From Neoceratodus forsteri (taxonomy: Eukaryota > Chordata > Ceratodontiformes > Ceratodontidae), in the NCBI GenBank assembly GCA_016271365.2, contig CM057456.1, positions 1,400,115,001 through 1,400,179,000 on the forward strand: 64,000 bases of DNA, written 5' to 3'. The position numbers and the translations under genes were made by a program. Under the pieces are notes generated by a model. It saw only the letters and a list, made by a program, of their open reading frames with translations, had not been told where the DNA came from and did not search any database. How positions within the stretch are numbered: position 1 is the stretch's first letter; each line of letters begins with the position of its first letter. Shown here piece by piece: positions 44,570 to 55,035 of this stretch.

Positions 44570-45490
44570 TCTAAAGTTAATTACAGGCTGGAAGAGGCCT
44601 GAGTTGAGCATATCCATTTTATGACGTTAGGAGAGGAAACCAAGTTTAGTAAACTGGTGCGAAATCATAAAGATGCTTTCATGTCCTGGAAGGGGGAAGC
44701 TTATCATTACATCAAAGAAATGTCATTTGGAGGACATGCTGCGGTTGCAGAATTTAATACTTGGAAAAGACATCCTGGTTTTTATATAAATATTTTTTAT
44801 ATATTATGACAGGGAGGAGCTAGCTGACCTCATGCAAGTAGGTGGGGAAAACCAGATTTTAAACATTATTCTGTTTGACTTCACAGAGACACTTTTATCT
44901 AGATTCTGACAAGGAAACATCTGTGAGCACTTTAAGCAGGTATTTAGAGACTAAGTACTGTATTAGGAATTGCACTGTTAAAACCTGTTTTGTTTAAGAG
45001 ATTTGTATGTCTTGTGATATAATAGTTCTGTATTTTGTGTTTTACATACTTTTACCTATTTTCAGTAAAAACTCTTTTTAGAGCATACCTGGTCTGTCTT
45101 TGATTTTCCTTCATTTGCAAGAGCAGTATATATGGTTATAGCTGACACTAGGCATAAGCTTGAATGGTGATACCAAACTGGAAAGAGAAGCATTTTAAAT
45201 CTGAGTTCGTTTATTAAAGTTTTTCAGGGTTCATTTCTGTACACCTGGTTAGGTGCCTGTAGGCAAAGATATCTGGCCCCCCGAAGACATAATTATCTGA
45301 GCCTATGCATTGGGTTTGCTAGCAAGAGGTTCACAGTTTGAATCCCTCCAAGACTGGAGATCAAAGGTTGATCCGAACTCACAAAACGGACAAGAGGGTT
45401 ACCTTGTCCTGTTAAACTGTTCACAAGACTGCGCTCGGAGGTTGGCATTTTGGGAGTAGAGGGCCTGACCTGCTGAATAGGTTTGTGACA
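44570..45490 (+). repeat. 5' LTR, second part
   Basis: Matches 50820-51747 closely. Contains a TATATATGG box (about 45128) that could serve as promoter, and ends GGTTTGTGACA at 45490. The sequence just after it (45491-45510, GATTGGTTGGCAACGTTGGC) is where the tRNA primer site should lie; which tRNA is not clear. Confidence 0.9.
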
Positions 45491-45708
45491 GATTGGTTGG
45501 CAACGTTGGCATAATTTTGGTATCTCAAGCTTTTATTGTTCTGTATCAGCTTGAGACCATAAGCTCTCTTGCAAAGAAAGAAAAAGGCAGAGTTTTATTT
45601 TAAAAAGGAAACAGAACTATATCACTTGGCATACAGTCCAGTTCCTACCTGTTTTATTTTTTTTCCCTAAAATGCAAGTCAGAGTAGCCATAGTCATGGA
45701 AGAAGAAG

Positions 45709-47030
45709 ATGGCTTCCGACTACAGCAGGCACACTGTAGATTACTTGAAGCAGTTGCGCGGGGACAGAGGAGTCCCGTTCGAGGTGACAGCCAAAAAGCA
45801 GAACCTCATAGATGCCCTGATGGTAGCAGATACCCAGAGCAGCGAGTCATGGACCATGACTGGAAAGGACCAAACCTCAAGTGTGGCAGGGCTAGAGACA
45901 AGTGCTGTGTCCAAATCCAGTGAGGATGACAGCAGGGCCACTGTCAGTGAAGGGCCACAGCAGCAGGGGATGGTCACCAGTATCCTGAATCCAGAAGTAC
46001 TCAGGCTGAAAATTGGGTTGTGCAGGATGAAGCTGGAGTTCTAGGAGGAGAGGGAGCAAGAGAAGCGAGAGGCGGACCATGATGCAAAGCGAGAATGCAG
46101 AGAGGCAGAGCGGGAGAAGCGTGAGTGCCAGTGAGCTGCAGAGGAGAAGAGAGAGGAGCACCAGAGGCAACATGAACTGGAGAAGCTACGACTCCAACCA
46201 GCGGCACCAGAGCAGGTAAGTGGCTTGGATTTAACTGGGACTGCAGGACTGGGTTACAAACTGAACTCTAAATTAATAGCCGAATTTAAAGAGGGGGAGG
46301 ATATGGATGCCTTTTTAAATTATTTTGAAAAAGTTTGTATTCAGGCTAAAATTCCTAGAGAGTCCTGGAGCTTCCAGCTATCCCCGCCACTTACCAGGAA
46401 AGTTCAGGATGCATTGGGTCAAATGGACAATGAGGACAGTAATAATTACAGTAAACTAAAAGCTGCACTGTTAAAAAAGTTTGACTTAACTGCTGAATCA
46501 TACACAGCTAAATTCCGTAAGCTCAGGAGAAGCTCTGATATGAGCTATGAGGAGCTAGCCATGAAACAACGTCAGTTTTTAAAACGTTGGTGGGAAGGGA
46601 TTGAGGGAAACTCTGCTGATAAAATTGAAAATGTGATTTTATTAGAGCAGTTTTATTGGGCATGCCCAGCAGAGCTAAAAACCTGGCTAGAGGACCGAGA
46701 TCCCAAAACAGTGCAAGAGGCTGCTGAACTTTCAGATCGCTATGCCAGGAGCAGACCTGGTCTGAGAGCAAATGGGACGGGCGCGACAGTTCAGAAAGGA
46801 AAAAGCATGCCTTCAGGGCAGCTAAAACCCTCACTGCCTCCACCAAAACCAGTTAGCCCCAGGTTTCAGAGAAAAGATTTCTCTGAGAGAAGAACTGAAT
46901 GTTGGTTGTGTAAGGAAACTGGGCATATTGCCAGACAGTGTCCCAAAAAGGTGAGCAATAATACACAACAGGGTGCTAGAAAGGAAATACCTGTAGGTTG
47001 TTTGTGTGTCCCTGGAAGCATGCCAGTGAA
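45709..47030 (+). pseudogene. Gmr1-like Gypsy gag (SAP-like, coiled coil, SCAN-like capsid, zinc knuckle)
   Basis: Structural polyprotein forming the particle. ATG at 45709 opens MASDYSRHTVDYLKQL, a SAP-like helix pair with PFEVTAKKQNLIDAL. An in-frame TAG (46042-46044) and TGA (46132-46134) interrupt a charged Arg/Glu coiled coil. The capsid (46225-46750) contains EFKEGEDMDAFLNYFEKVC, SWSFQLSPPLTRKVQDAL, LLKKFDLTAESYTAKFRKL and LLEQFYWACPAELKTWLEDR, matching the pattern from which amniote SCAN domains are thought to derive. A CCHC knuckle CWLCKETGHIARQC (46904-46945) binds RNA. The two stops are the only breaks. Confidence 0.85.
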
Positions 47031-47034
47031 CATG

Positions 47035-47442
47035 AGGGAACACATGCACCCAGTCATGGTGAATAGTGTACAGACACCAGGGATAAGGGACACAGGGGCA
47101 TCCTTGACCTTGGTAAAGGGGGATCTGGTAGAGCCTGATCAGCTTATACCCAATAAATATGTCACTGTACAGGACTTCACTGGTGAGTCGAAAACATTGC
47201 CCCTCGCTAGTGTTCTCTTAGACTGGGGTGAAACAGGGGGAACTGTGTAACAGGTGACTGTAGCCAAAATATTAGCGGATGTGATCCTGGGCAACAATCT
47301 AAAACAAGGGATGGTATGTGCAGTTACCCATAGCCAAGTGGCAAGAGAAAATTGTAGTTCCCTGAACCCCACAGAAACCATTATGGAAAACAGTGAGAGG
47401 CTGGTTCCCCAGCCTGTGTCTCCTGATATGGAGATTAATTAA
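47035..47442 (+). pseudogene. Gypsy protease region
   Basis: Same frame as gag. The aspartic protease active site is DTGA at 47089-47100 (GIRDTGASLTLV). Downstream, LADVILGNNL corresponds to the ILG(T/N)D strand near the C-terminal end. A TAA at 47248-47250 and another at 47440-47442 interrupt the reading. Would cleave the polyprotein in the particle. Confidence 0.75.
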
Positions 47443-47511
47443 GAGGGGGTAGAAACTTCCCCAGTAGCAAGTAGCCACACCACTACAGAGGGTTACTCTG
47501 AAGAGGGAGGC

Positions 47512-49090
47512 GTGTCCCCTTGTCAGAGGGTTGGGCTTGACAGTGATCCTGAGGGCCCTGACGCTAGTGCTAGGGACCCTAATTTAGCAACTGAAGGGGA
47601 CCTGTCCCATGCCTTGGGACTGTGTGAGGGGTTTGCAATTGCTCAGAGAAGTGACCCTAGTTTAGAGAAGCTGAGGGCTTGGGCAGACTTGGATGGCACA
47701 CAGGGAGGTGATGGCAGACATAAGGTTTATTGGGAAAATGGACTTATGTATACCCAGGCAGTACAGACAGAGGGAGGGATGCTAGGCAGGCAGCTTGTCA
47801 TTCCTCAGGGGTATCGTGAGCAGTAGCTCAAAATTGCACATGATATTCCCTTGTTTGGTCATCTAGGAATCTTGCACACAATGCAGCAGTTAGCCCAGAA
47901 TTTCTATTGGCCTAACTTCACCCAACAGGTGAAAGAGTATTGCAGGTCATGTCACTGGTGCCAAGAAATAGGGAAGGCAGGCAAGAAAACCCAAGCTGTC
48001 CTGATTCCATTGCCCATAGTGGAGGGCAATGTGCCCATAGAGGGTGGGAATGGATATTGTGGGGCCTTTAAATAAAAGGAGGCAGTATAGCACAGTGGTC
48101 TAAGGCTCTGAGCTGCAAATCTGGTGACATCCAGCAGACCAGACCTGGGTTTGAATCCCATAGCTTCCACTTGCATACTGTGTGACCCTGAGCAAGTCAC
48201 TTAACCTCCTTGTGCTCCCAGGTCGCTCCTGTAAAAAAGCTTTCAGCTTAGTGTGCTATACCTGGTTAAACAACTAAATAAATAAATAAAAAAAATACCC
48301 CCAGCTCCTCAGGGAAGAGATTCATCCTGACTGTGGTGGATTATGCCCAGTACCCAGAGGCAGTCGCCCTATCCTCACTGAGGACAGACAAAGTGGCAGA
48401 TGCCTTACTTGGGATTTTCTCCCGTGTTGGGTTTCTGCAGGAGGTAATCACTGATCAAGGGGGTTCCTTCATGTCGGACCTAATGAAATGTTTATGGGAG
48501 AAGTGTGGGGTGGTGCAGAGATGCACAACACTGTATCACCCACAAGCCAATGGTCTTGTGGAAAGATTCAATGGTACCCTAAAGTCAATGCTCTGGGCAT
48601 TTACTGAACAGCATGGGAGGGACTGGGAGAAATACCTTTCCCACCTGTTGTTTGCATACAGGAAGGTGCCCCAAGAGTCTACAGGATTTTCCCCCTTCAA
48701 ATTCTTATATGGACATCTAGTACGTGGGCCCCTAGACTTAATCTGGGAGGACTGGGAATGCAAGCACGCCACCCAGGGAACTCCCATTGTGGATTATGTC
48801 CTTAGGTTTAGGGAAAGGCTGAAGGAGCTTATGGGACAGCCCAGAGCAACCTGGCAGCCGCCCAACAGAAACAAAAAGTGTGGTATGACCGCAGAGCCAG
48901 AGTTCGCTTATACTTGGTGGGTCAGGAAGTCATGGTCCTTATTCCAGTCCAGAAAGACAAGCTGCAAGCTGAGTGAGCAGGACCGTACAAAGTGGTTAGG
49001 AAGGTAAATGACATGAACTACATTGTTGAGTTACCTGACAGAAGACAGACAGAAAGGATGTACCATGTCAACATGATGAAGCCATATGCA
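47512..49090 (+). pseudogene. Gypsy integrase, upstream of RT, split by a SINE
   Basis: N-terminal zinc domain: HDIPLFGHLGILHTMQQLAQNFYW and CRSCHWCQ (47836-47975, H2C2). The catalytic core starts at about 48052 (DIVGPL-like, first Asp), is cut by a MIR-like SINE at 48075-48292, and continues TVVDYAQYPEAVALSS (48330-48380), VITDQGGSF (second Asp), and HPQANGLVERFNGTLKS with the Glu exactly 35 residues later (D-x35-E kept). A GPY/F-like module with YHVNMMKPY follows (49000-49090) after a frameshift between about 48880 and 49000. A TAG at 47824-47826 precedes the zinc domain. Confidence 0.85.
48075..48292 (+). mobile_element. MIR-like CORE-SINE in the integrase
   Basis: GGAGGCAGTATAGCACAGTG head with tRNA-like box A, GGGTTTGAATCCC box B, MIR-type core GTGTGACCCTGAGCAAGTCA, and 3' end TTAGTGTGCTATACCTGGTT followed by AAACAACTAAATAAATAAAT. 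AAATA occurs at both junctions (48070-48074 and 48293-48297). The head is SINE sequence, not a tRNA gene. Confidence 0.85.
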
Positions 49091-50482
49091 AATAGGGCTG
49101 GCATGGTGTTTGCAGTGTGTAGTCATGGGGAGGGGACGGATGAAGGAGACTCCCTTCAGGACTTGCTGGAGGACAGTAAGTGGGAGTCCTCTGTGGAGGC
49201 AGTAAAATTGTCTCCCCAGCTGGCTCCGTACTGGATCCAGAAAGTAAGGGAGGTTTTAGCAGACTTTTCCCCCTTGTTTTGCACCAAGCCTGGACTACCC
49301 CCCATAGTGACGCATGATGTGGAGACAAGGAGACAGATGCTCATACAGCAGACAGCATATTGGGTGTCAGAGGCTGTCTAAAAGGACATTAGGAGGGAAG
49401 TGGAGGAGATGCTAGATTTAGGGGTAATCCAGAGATCCCACAGCCCCTGGGCCTCACCCATAGTAGTCCATGTGCCTAAGCCAGATGGCTCTACTCATTT
49501 CTGAGTGGACTATCATGGACTGAATGCAGTCACAAAGACAGACGCCCAGCCGATGCCCCAGACGGATGAACTCCTGGACAAATTGGGAGGGGCGACCTAC
49601 CTTATGACCATTTACCTGATGAAGGGGTATTGGCAGGTAGAGTTGACAGACAGAGCTAGGGAGAGGTTGGCCTTCATCACTCCAATAGGCTTATTTGAGT
49701 TTAAAGTAATGCCTTTTGGAATGAAGAATGCCCTGGCCACTTTCCAAAGGTGGGTGAACCAGATGTTAAATGGTGCTGAGGAATACGCCATGGCGTACCT
49801 GGATGACATTGCCATCTTTAGTACCAGCTGGGAGGAATGCCTATCCCACCTTAGGGAAGTGCTGTGCAGGATACAGAGGGCCAGGCTCACTGTCAAAGCC
49901 GAGAAGTTCCAGGTGGCCATGGGAGAAGTGTCATACCTCGGGCATGTGGTAGGCCGGGGACAGCTCCATCCTAACCAAATAAAGACAGAGGTGATCCAGG
50001 CATGGCCCAGACCAGAAAACCGGAAGCAGGTCAGGAGTTTTCTAGGGACAGCAGGGTACTACAGGAAATGTGTACCCCATTACAGTGCCCTAGTTGCTCC
50101 CCTATCTGACCTGACAAAGAAAAGGATGCCTAAGAAAATTACCTGGGGCCCAGCCTGTGAGGAAGCCTTTTCCAAACTAAAGGAGGCACTGTGCAGTGCT
50201 CCTGTTTTGACAAGTCCTGACTATCGCAAGACCTTTATAGTTCAGACTGATGCCTCAGACGTGGATACTGGGGCAGTACTGAGTCAGACATCCAGCCAAG
50301 GGACAGATCACCCAGTAGTGTACCTGAGTAGGAAGTTACTTCCCAGGGAGCAAGCATACTCCACAGTGGAAAAAGAATGTCTTGCTATAGTAAGGGGCCT
50401 AAAGAAATTGGAGCCATACTTGTATGGGCAGCATTTTGTGGTGCAGACTGACCACAACCCCCCTGGTTTGGCAGATTGCTAA
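49091..50482 (+). pseudogene. Gypsy reverse transcriptase and RNase H
   Basis: In frame with the integrase end. A linker (LSPQLAPYWIQKVREVL) leads to EEMLDLGVIQRSHSPWASPIV (49400-49460). TAA at 49379-49381 and TGA at 49502-49504 interrupt. Then 325 open residues: VDYHGLNAVTK, FKVMPFGMKNALATFQRWVN (49700-49760), catalytic YLDD (49796-49807), SYLGHVVG, FLGTAGYYRKCVPHYS (50040-50085), and RNase H with FIVQTDASD (about 50240), STVEKECLAIV (about 50360) and VVQTDHNP (about 50440). RNase H ends early at 50482, and its last part is lost or frameshifted. All RT catalytic residues are present. Confidence 0.9.
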
Positions 50483-50611
50483 GACGGAGTCTTGCATAGG
50501 GAAATCAGAACTCAGATGGGCTGTCTAGGGTCTATGAGGACTGAACTGATTTGGGAAGCTTATCCCATGCAGGGAATACAGCCCCCAAATTCAAATCTAG
50601 GTGGGGAAGAT
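50483..50611 (+). other. Gypsy RNase H end remnant and polypurine tract
   Basis: No open frame. AGGTGGGGAAGAT (50599-50611) directly abuts the 3' LTR and is the likely plus-strand primer. Confidence 0.65.
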
Positions 50612-51747
50612 TGTGATGTGGACAGCCAGTTCTGAGTGCTGTATGATAATTTTTTGTAAAAATAAAAATGTGTATAGGCTGTCTCCCATGAAAAAAGGCT
50701 GAAACAGCATGTGAGATCACACACACACTCACATAGGTTTTAGATACCAGGTGCTACATGGCATGCCTGAAGCTAATGACAGAGTAGAACAGACCTTGAT
50801 CAAGGATATCCTGTTTTATCTAAAGTTAATTACAGGCTGGAAGAGGCCTGAGTTGAGCATATCCATTTTATGACGTTAGGAGAAGAAACCAGGTTTAGTA
50901 AACTGGTGCGAAATCATAAAGATGCTTTCATGTCCTGGAAGGGGGAAGCTTATCAGAAGATCAAAGAAATGTCATTTGGAGGACATGTATCATGCTGAGG
51001 TTGCAGAATTTAATACTTGGAAAAGACATCCTGGTTTTTATATAAATATTTTTTATATATTATGACAGGGAGGAGCTAGGTGACCTCATGCAAGTAGGTG
51101 GGGAAAACCAGATTTTAAACATTATTCTGTTTGACTTCACAGAGACACTCTTATCTAGACTCTGACAAGGAAATGTCTGTGAGCACTTTTAGCAGGTATT
51201 TAGAGACTAAGTGCTGTATTAGGAATTGCACTGTTAAAACCTGTTTTGTTTAAGAGATTTGTATGTCTTGTGATATAATAGTTCTGTATTTTGTGTTTTA
51301 CATATTTTTACCTATTTTTAGTAAAAACTCTTTTTAGAGCATACCTGGTCTGTCTTTGATTTTCTTTCATTTGCAAGAGCAGTATATATGGTTATAGCTG
51401 GCACTAGGCATAAGCTTGAATGCTGATACCAAACTGGAAAGAGAAGCGTTTTAAATCTGAGGTCTTTATTAAAGTTTTTAAGGGTTCATTTCTGTACACC
51501 TGGTTAGGTGCCCATAGGCAAAGATATCTGCCCCCCCCGAAGACAGAATTATCTGAGCCTGTGAATTGGGTACGCTAGCAACAGGTTTACAGTTTGAATC
51601 CCTCCAAGACTGGAGACAAAAAGGTTGAGCCGAACTCACAAAATAGACAAGAGGGTTACCTTGTTCTGTTAAACTGTTCACAAGACTGCGCTCGGAGGTT
51701 GGCACTTTGAGAGTAGAGAGCCTGACCTGCTGAGTGGGTTTGTGACA
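50612..51747 (+). repeat. 3' LTR
   Basis: TG...CA ended, 1136 bp, collinear with the two parts of the 5' LTR (about 1118 bp in sum). The two LTRs show scattered substitutions and small indels, so the insertion is not recent. Followed by the CCAGC duplication. Confidence 0.9.
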
Positions 51748-52439
51748 CCAGCATCCAATTCTCTTCATACAGAGAAGGCGACCAACACAGACCAGCCCTC
51801 CTCCACAACTGGCCACCTTCTCATGAATGGAACTGCTCCTGTGCGTGTTCTCTCTGTATAGTAAAACCAACTGATCATGTGATCAGTTGCTTTTACTATA
51901 CAGATAGAGTAAGCATGCAAGCACTTTCATTCATGAAAAGGCTGCTGACCTTGGAGGAGAGTCTGTGCCAGTCACCTTCTTTGTATTAAGAGAACTGGGT
52001 GCTGGTGGGGTCAGGGTGATGTTGAGGGCAGGGGACATAATTCTAATACTTGTTTTTAGACACAAATGAGTGCTAAGAAAGTCAGGGGCCAGCCATGGAG
52101 GTGGACAGGTTGTGCCACTCGTCCATCAGGAGATTTTTTTTATTTACACTGTTCAATCAAATTAATAAAAATATATGTAATTGTTGGTGCGTGGGGGGAG
52201 GAGGATGGCATCGAACTGCTGAGACAGAGTTGGGGACGAGGTTTATATTTTTTTACTGGGTTTTGGGTTGGGAAGAAGGGTTTTTTATTTTTATTTATTT
52301 TTATTTTGTAGCTAGCCAAATATTTTTTCTCGAATATAAATAGTCCTCTATTTGAGGAAGGCTTTTGGTTATTCAGAAGCCTTACTATTCATTGTATTAG
52401 GACAATAATATTAGGCCCCTGCACAGCCCTAGTCTCTAC

Positions 52440-53705
52440 TATCCCCTTCCACTGTGAACACTAAGCAGAAGTATTTGTTCAAGATGCCTGCCTTTTCTTG
52501 GCCCGCCCTCCTTACATCCCCCTTCAACCTTACAATCCTTCCCTTTGTCTTCCTTTTTTCACTAACATACCAAAAAAATGTCTTGTTGTTTTGATACTGC
52601 CTGAGCTATTATTTCTTTGGTTTGTACCTTTGCACTCCTAACTGCTTTCTCTGCCTTCCTCTGTTTTCCCAGGTACACTTCCCTATCCTCCTCTCTCTGG
52701 GTCTCCTTATACCTTCTGAATGCTTCTTGTTTAGCCTTTACCTTTCTTGCCACTGCTTTTGAGAACCATAGTGGTCTCCTCTTCTTTTTGCTTTTGCTTA
52801 CTTGCTTGATGCAGAGGTTTGTTGCCTTCACTATGCCTTCTTTTAGTTTGGCCCACTGTTCCTCCACCTCCCCCCCCCCCCGGTCAACTCCCTCTGCCAG
52901 GTGATTCCCAAGGTATTCATCCATCTTTATAAATTCTGCCCTTCTGAAGTCCAGGACTCTCGTCATTGTGTGGCTGGATTCGCTGCTGTCCTTATGTTTA
53001 CCCACACTGTATGACAATCACTGGTCTCCAGATGGCTTCCCACTTTGAAGTCTGCAATACTGCCCTGTTTGTAAGCACCACACCCAGTCTTGCCCCATCA
53101 TGAGTGAGTTCACTGACTAGTTGCCTGAGGAACGCCCCTTGCAGGGAGTCAAGGATGTTCCTGCTTCTAGCTGAAGCTGCAGCTGTGAGGCTCCAATCTA
53201 CATCAGGCAAACTGAAGGCCCCAACCAGCAACACTTCTCCCTTTTCAGCAATTTAGGCAATTGCTTTTAACATTTCCTTATCTAACTCCCCCCCTCCCCC
53301 ATGCTGAAGGCCTGTAGATAACACCTATCCAAATAGTGACTTCATATTTCCTGCCTCAAGGGTGACCCACAACATCTCTGCCACCCCCATCCAAACTCCC
53401 TGTATTTCTGTTGTTTTTATGCTTTCCTTCACATACACACCACAGCCACTCCTTTCCTTCCCACCCTGTCCTTTCTGAACAGCGTGCAGCCTGGTATGAC
53501 CATGTCCCAGTCATGGCTGTCAGTGCACCATGACTCGGTAATGACTACAATATCCAGGTCAGCCTCCACTATGATGGCCTCTAGGTCTGGGATCTTATTA
53601 CCCAGGTTTCTAGCATTTGCACACATGGCCTTCCAGATTTTGTTAGCTCTTTGCTTCTTGCACACCCCGTTTTCCTTTTGTTCCCCTTCCTCCCCATTCT
53701 CATTT
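52440..53705 (-). pseudogene. CR1 host ORF2 endonuclease and linker
   Basis: Minus strand: IWKAMCANARNLGNKIPDLEAIIVEADLDIVVITESWC (53640-53520; the catalytic Glu of TESW is kept), HDWDMVIPGCTLFRKDRVGRKG, LLVGAFSLPDVDWS (about 53235-53195, GDxN degraded to GAFS), RVLDFRRAEFIKMDEYL (about 52965), the basic linker KSKKKRRPLWFSKAVARKVKAKQEAFR (52800-52725), and a VFTVEGDSRD end where the hAT-type palindrome entered. Start codon region near MHGIN/ASNENGEEG at about 53700. Confidence 0.8.
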
Positions 53706-55035
53706 GATGCATAGATACATAGATACATAGACAGTGTCGGCAGATAAGGGCCTATGGCCCACCCAGTCTGCCCATTTGAGCTTGTAAGTTCAGTTTGTTT
53801 TCCTAGAAGTCTGTTGCCCCTTACCCCTGACCTCCAGAATTCCTTTATGTTTATCCCATGCATTCTTAAATCCCGTGATTGTTTCAGCCCCCACCACTTC
53901 CTCTGGCAGGGTGTTCCACTTGTCCACCACCCATTCTGTGAAGAAATTCTTTCTCATGTTTCCTCTGAATCATCCTCTCTCCAACTTCATCCCATGCCCT
54001 CTTGTAATGGAACATCTTTTTCACTTAAAAAAGTGTTTTCCTGCACCCTGTTCCTCCCTGTAAGATACTTGTATGTCTCTATCATATCCCCTCTCTCCCT
54101 CCTCTCCTCCAGGGAGTACATGTTCAGTTCCTTCAACCTGTCTTCATAGGACTTGTGATGCAATCCATGAACCATCTTTGTTGCCCTCCTCTGAACCTTC
54201 TCTACCCTGTCTATGTCCTTACGTAGGTATGGTCTCCAGAACTGTACACTGTACTCCAGGTGGGGCCTCACTAGTGTCTTGTATAGCGGAATTTTGACCT
54301 CCCTTTTCCTGCTGGTGATGCCCCTGCCTATACATTCCAGCATCCTATTTGCTTTACCTGCTGCCTTGTTACACTGTTTCCCTACCTTGAGATCATCAGA
54401 GATGACAACCCCAAGATCCCTTTCCTGCTTGGTGCATGCTATATCCTCACTCCCCAACTGATATATTGTGCCAGGGTTTTTGTGCCCCATATGCATTATC
54501 TTGAACTTCGCATTGAATTTCAACTGCCAAACCCTGACCATTCTTCAAGTTTCTGCAGGTCACTTCTCATTCTGTCTACACCCTCTGGTGTGTCTACTCT
54601 GTTACAGAGCTTTGTGTCATCAGCAAACAGTGAAATTCTGCCTTCTAGGTCCTACATGATGTCACTGATGAAGATGTTGAATAGGACCGGTCCCAGCACT
54701 GATCCCTGGTACCCACAGGTCACTCTTCCCTCTGTGAGTGACAGCCATTTACCACCACCCTCTGTGTCCTGCCACCCAGCCAGTTACCTACCCACAACAC
54801 TACTGTCCTGCCCACCCATATTCCCCAGTTTGTGTAATAGTCTTCTATGTGGCACAGTGTCAAGGCCTTGCTGAAGTCCAGATAGGCCATGTCCACTGCC
54901 CTCCCCTGATCCACCTCCCTAGTCACCCAGTCAAAAAATTCAACAAGGTTGGTCTGACATGACCTCCCCCTGGTGAAACCATGCTGCCTTGGGTCCTGTA
55001 GTCCATTGACAACCAGATGTTCCACCAATCTCTCA
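53706..55035 (-). mobile_element. CR1 LINE nested in the CR1 host between ORF1 and ORF2
   Basis: The left end is the CR1 3' tail in reverse (GCATAGATACATAGATACAT, GGCAGATAAGGGCC). The right end is a 5' truncation in RT near RLVEHLVVNG. Host ORF1 spacer continues to the right and host ORF2 to the left. Close in sequence to the CR1 at 12546-17375. Confidence 0.8.
53980..55035 (-). pseudogene. CR1 RT of the nested copy
   Basis: Minus strand: VNGLQDPRQHGFTRGRSCQTNLVEFFDWVTREVDQG (55020-54910), AYLDFSKA (about 54885), WVGNWLGGRTQRVVVNG (about 54790-54740), a GPVLFNIFISDI block (about 54680), an LFADDTK-like catalytic site (about 54625), then an open 184-residue stretch (54541-53987) with KNPGTIYQLGSEDIACTKQERDLGVVISDDLKVGKQ and [31 protein letters not shown] few frameshifts. 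Confidence 0.8.

Larger units (their letters stand above)
41530..51747 (+). mobile_element. Ty3/Gypsy LTR retrotransposon, Gmr1-like domain order
   Basis: Complete in outline: 5' LTR (41530-41726 plus 44570-45490), gag, protease, integrase, RT-RNase H, polypurine tract, 3' LTR (50612-51747), and a 5-bp target duplication CCAGC (41525-41529 and 51748-51752). Integrase precedes RT, the order described for Gmr1-like deuterostome Gypsy elements (Goodwin and Poulter). Stops and frameshifts in pol, a SINE in integrase and a CR1 in the 5' LTR make it inactive. No envelope gene. Confidence 0.9.
41168..52431. mobile_element. Palindromic hAT-type element (about 1 kb) carrying the Gypsy insertion
   Basis: Left part 41168-41529 and right part 51748-52431. 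Termini TAGGGCTGTACA (left) and its near reverse complement TGCACAGCCCTA (right). The left arm matches the right arm in reverse over its whole length, for example TTAGACACAAATGA, ATGTAATTGTTGGTGC, CATGGAGGTGG. The centre is at about 51878 in CTGATCATGTGATCAG. Flanking 8-mers GTCCCTAC (41160-41167) and GTCTCTAC (52432-52439) match at 7 of 8, as expected for hAT. No transposase gene remains. Confidence 0.8.

Noticed and set aside
48077..48160. tRNA gene
   Set aside because: Has A and B box-like motifs but continues into a MIR-type core and LINE-like tail and recurs at 38.7 and 58.1 kb; it is a SINE head.
41530..51747. Endogenous retrovirus with envelope
   Set aside because: No envelope frame between RNase H and the 3' LTR, and the pol domains are of Gypsy type.
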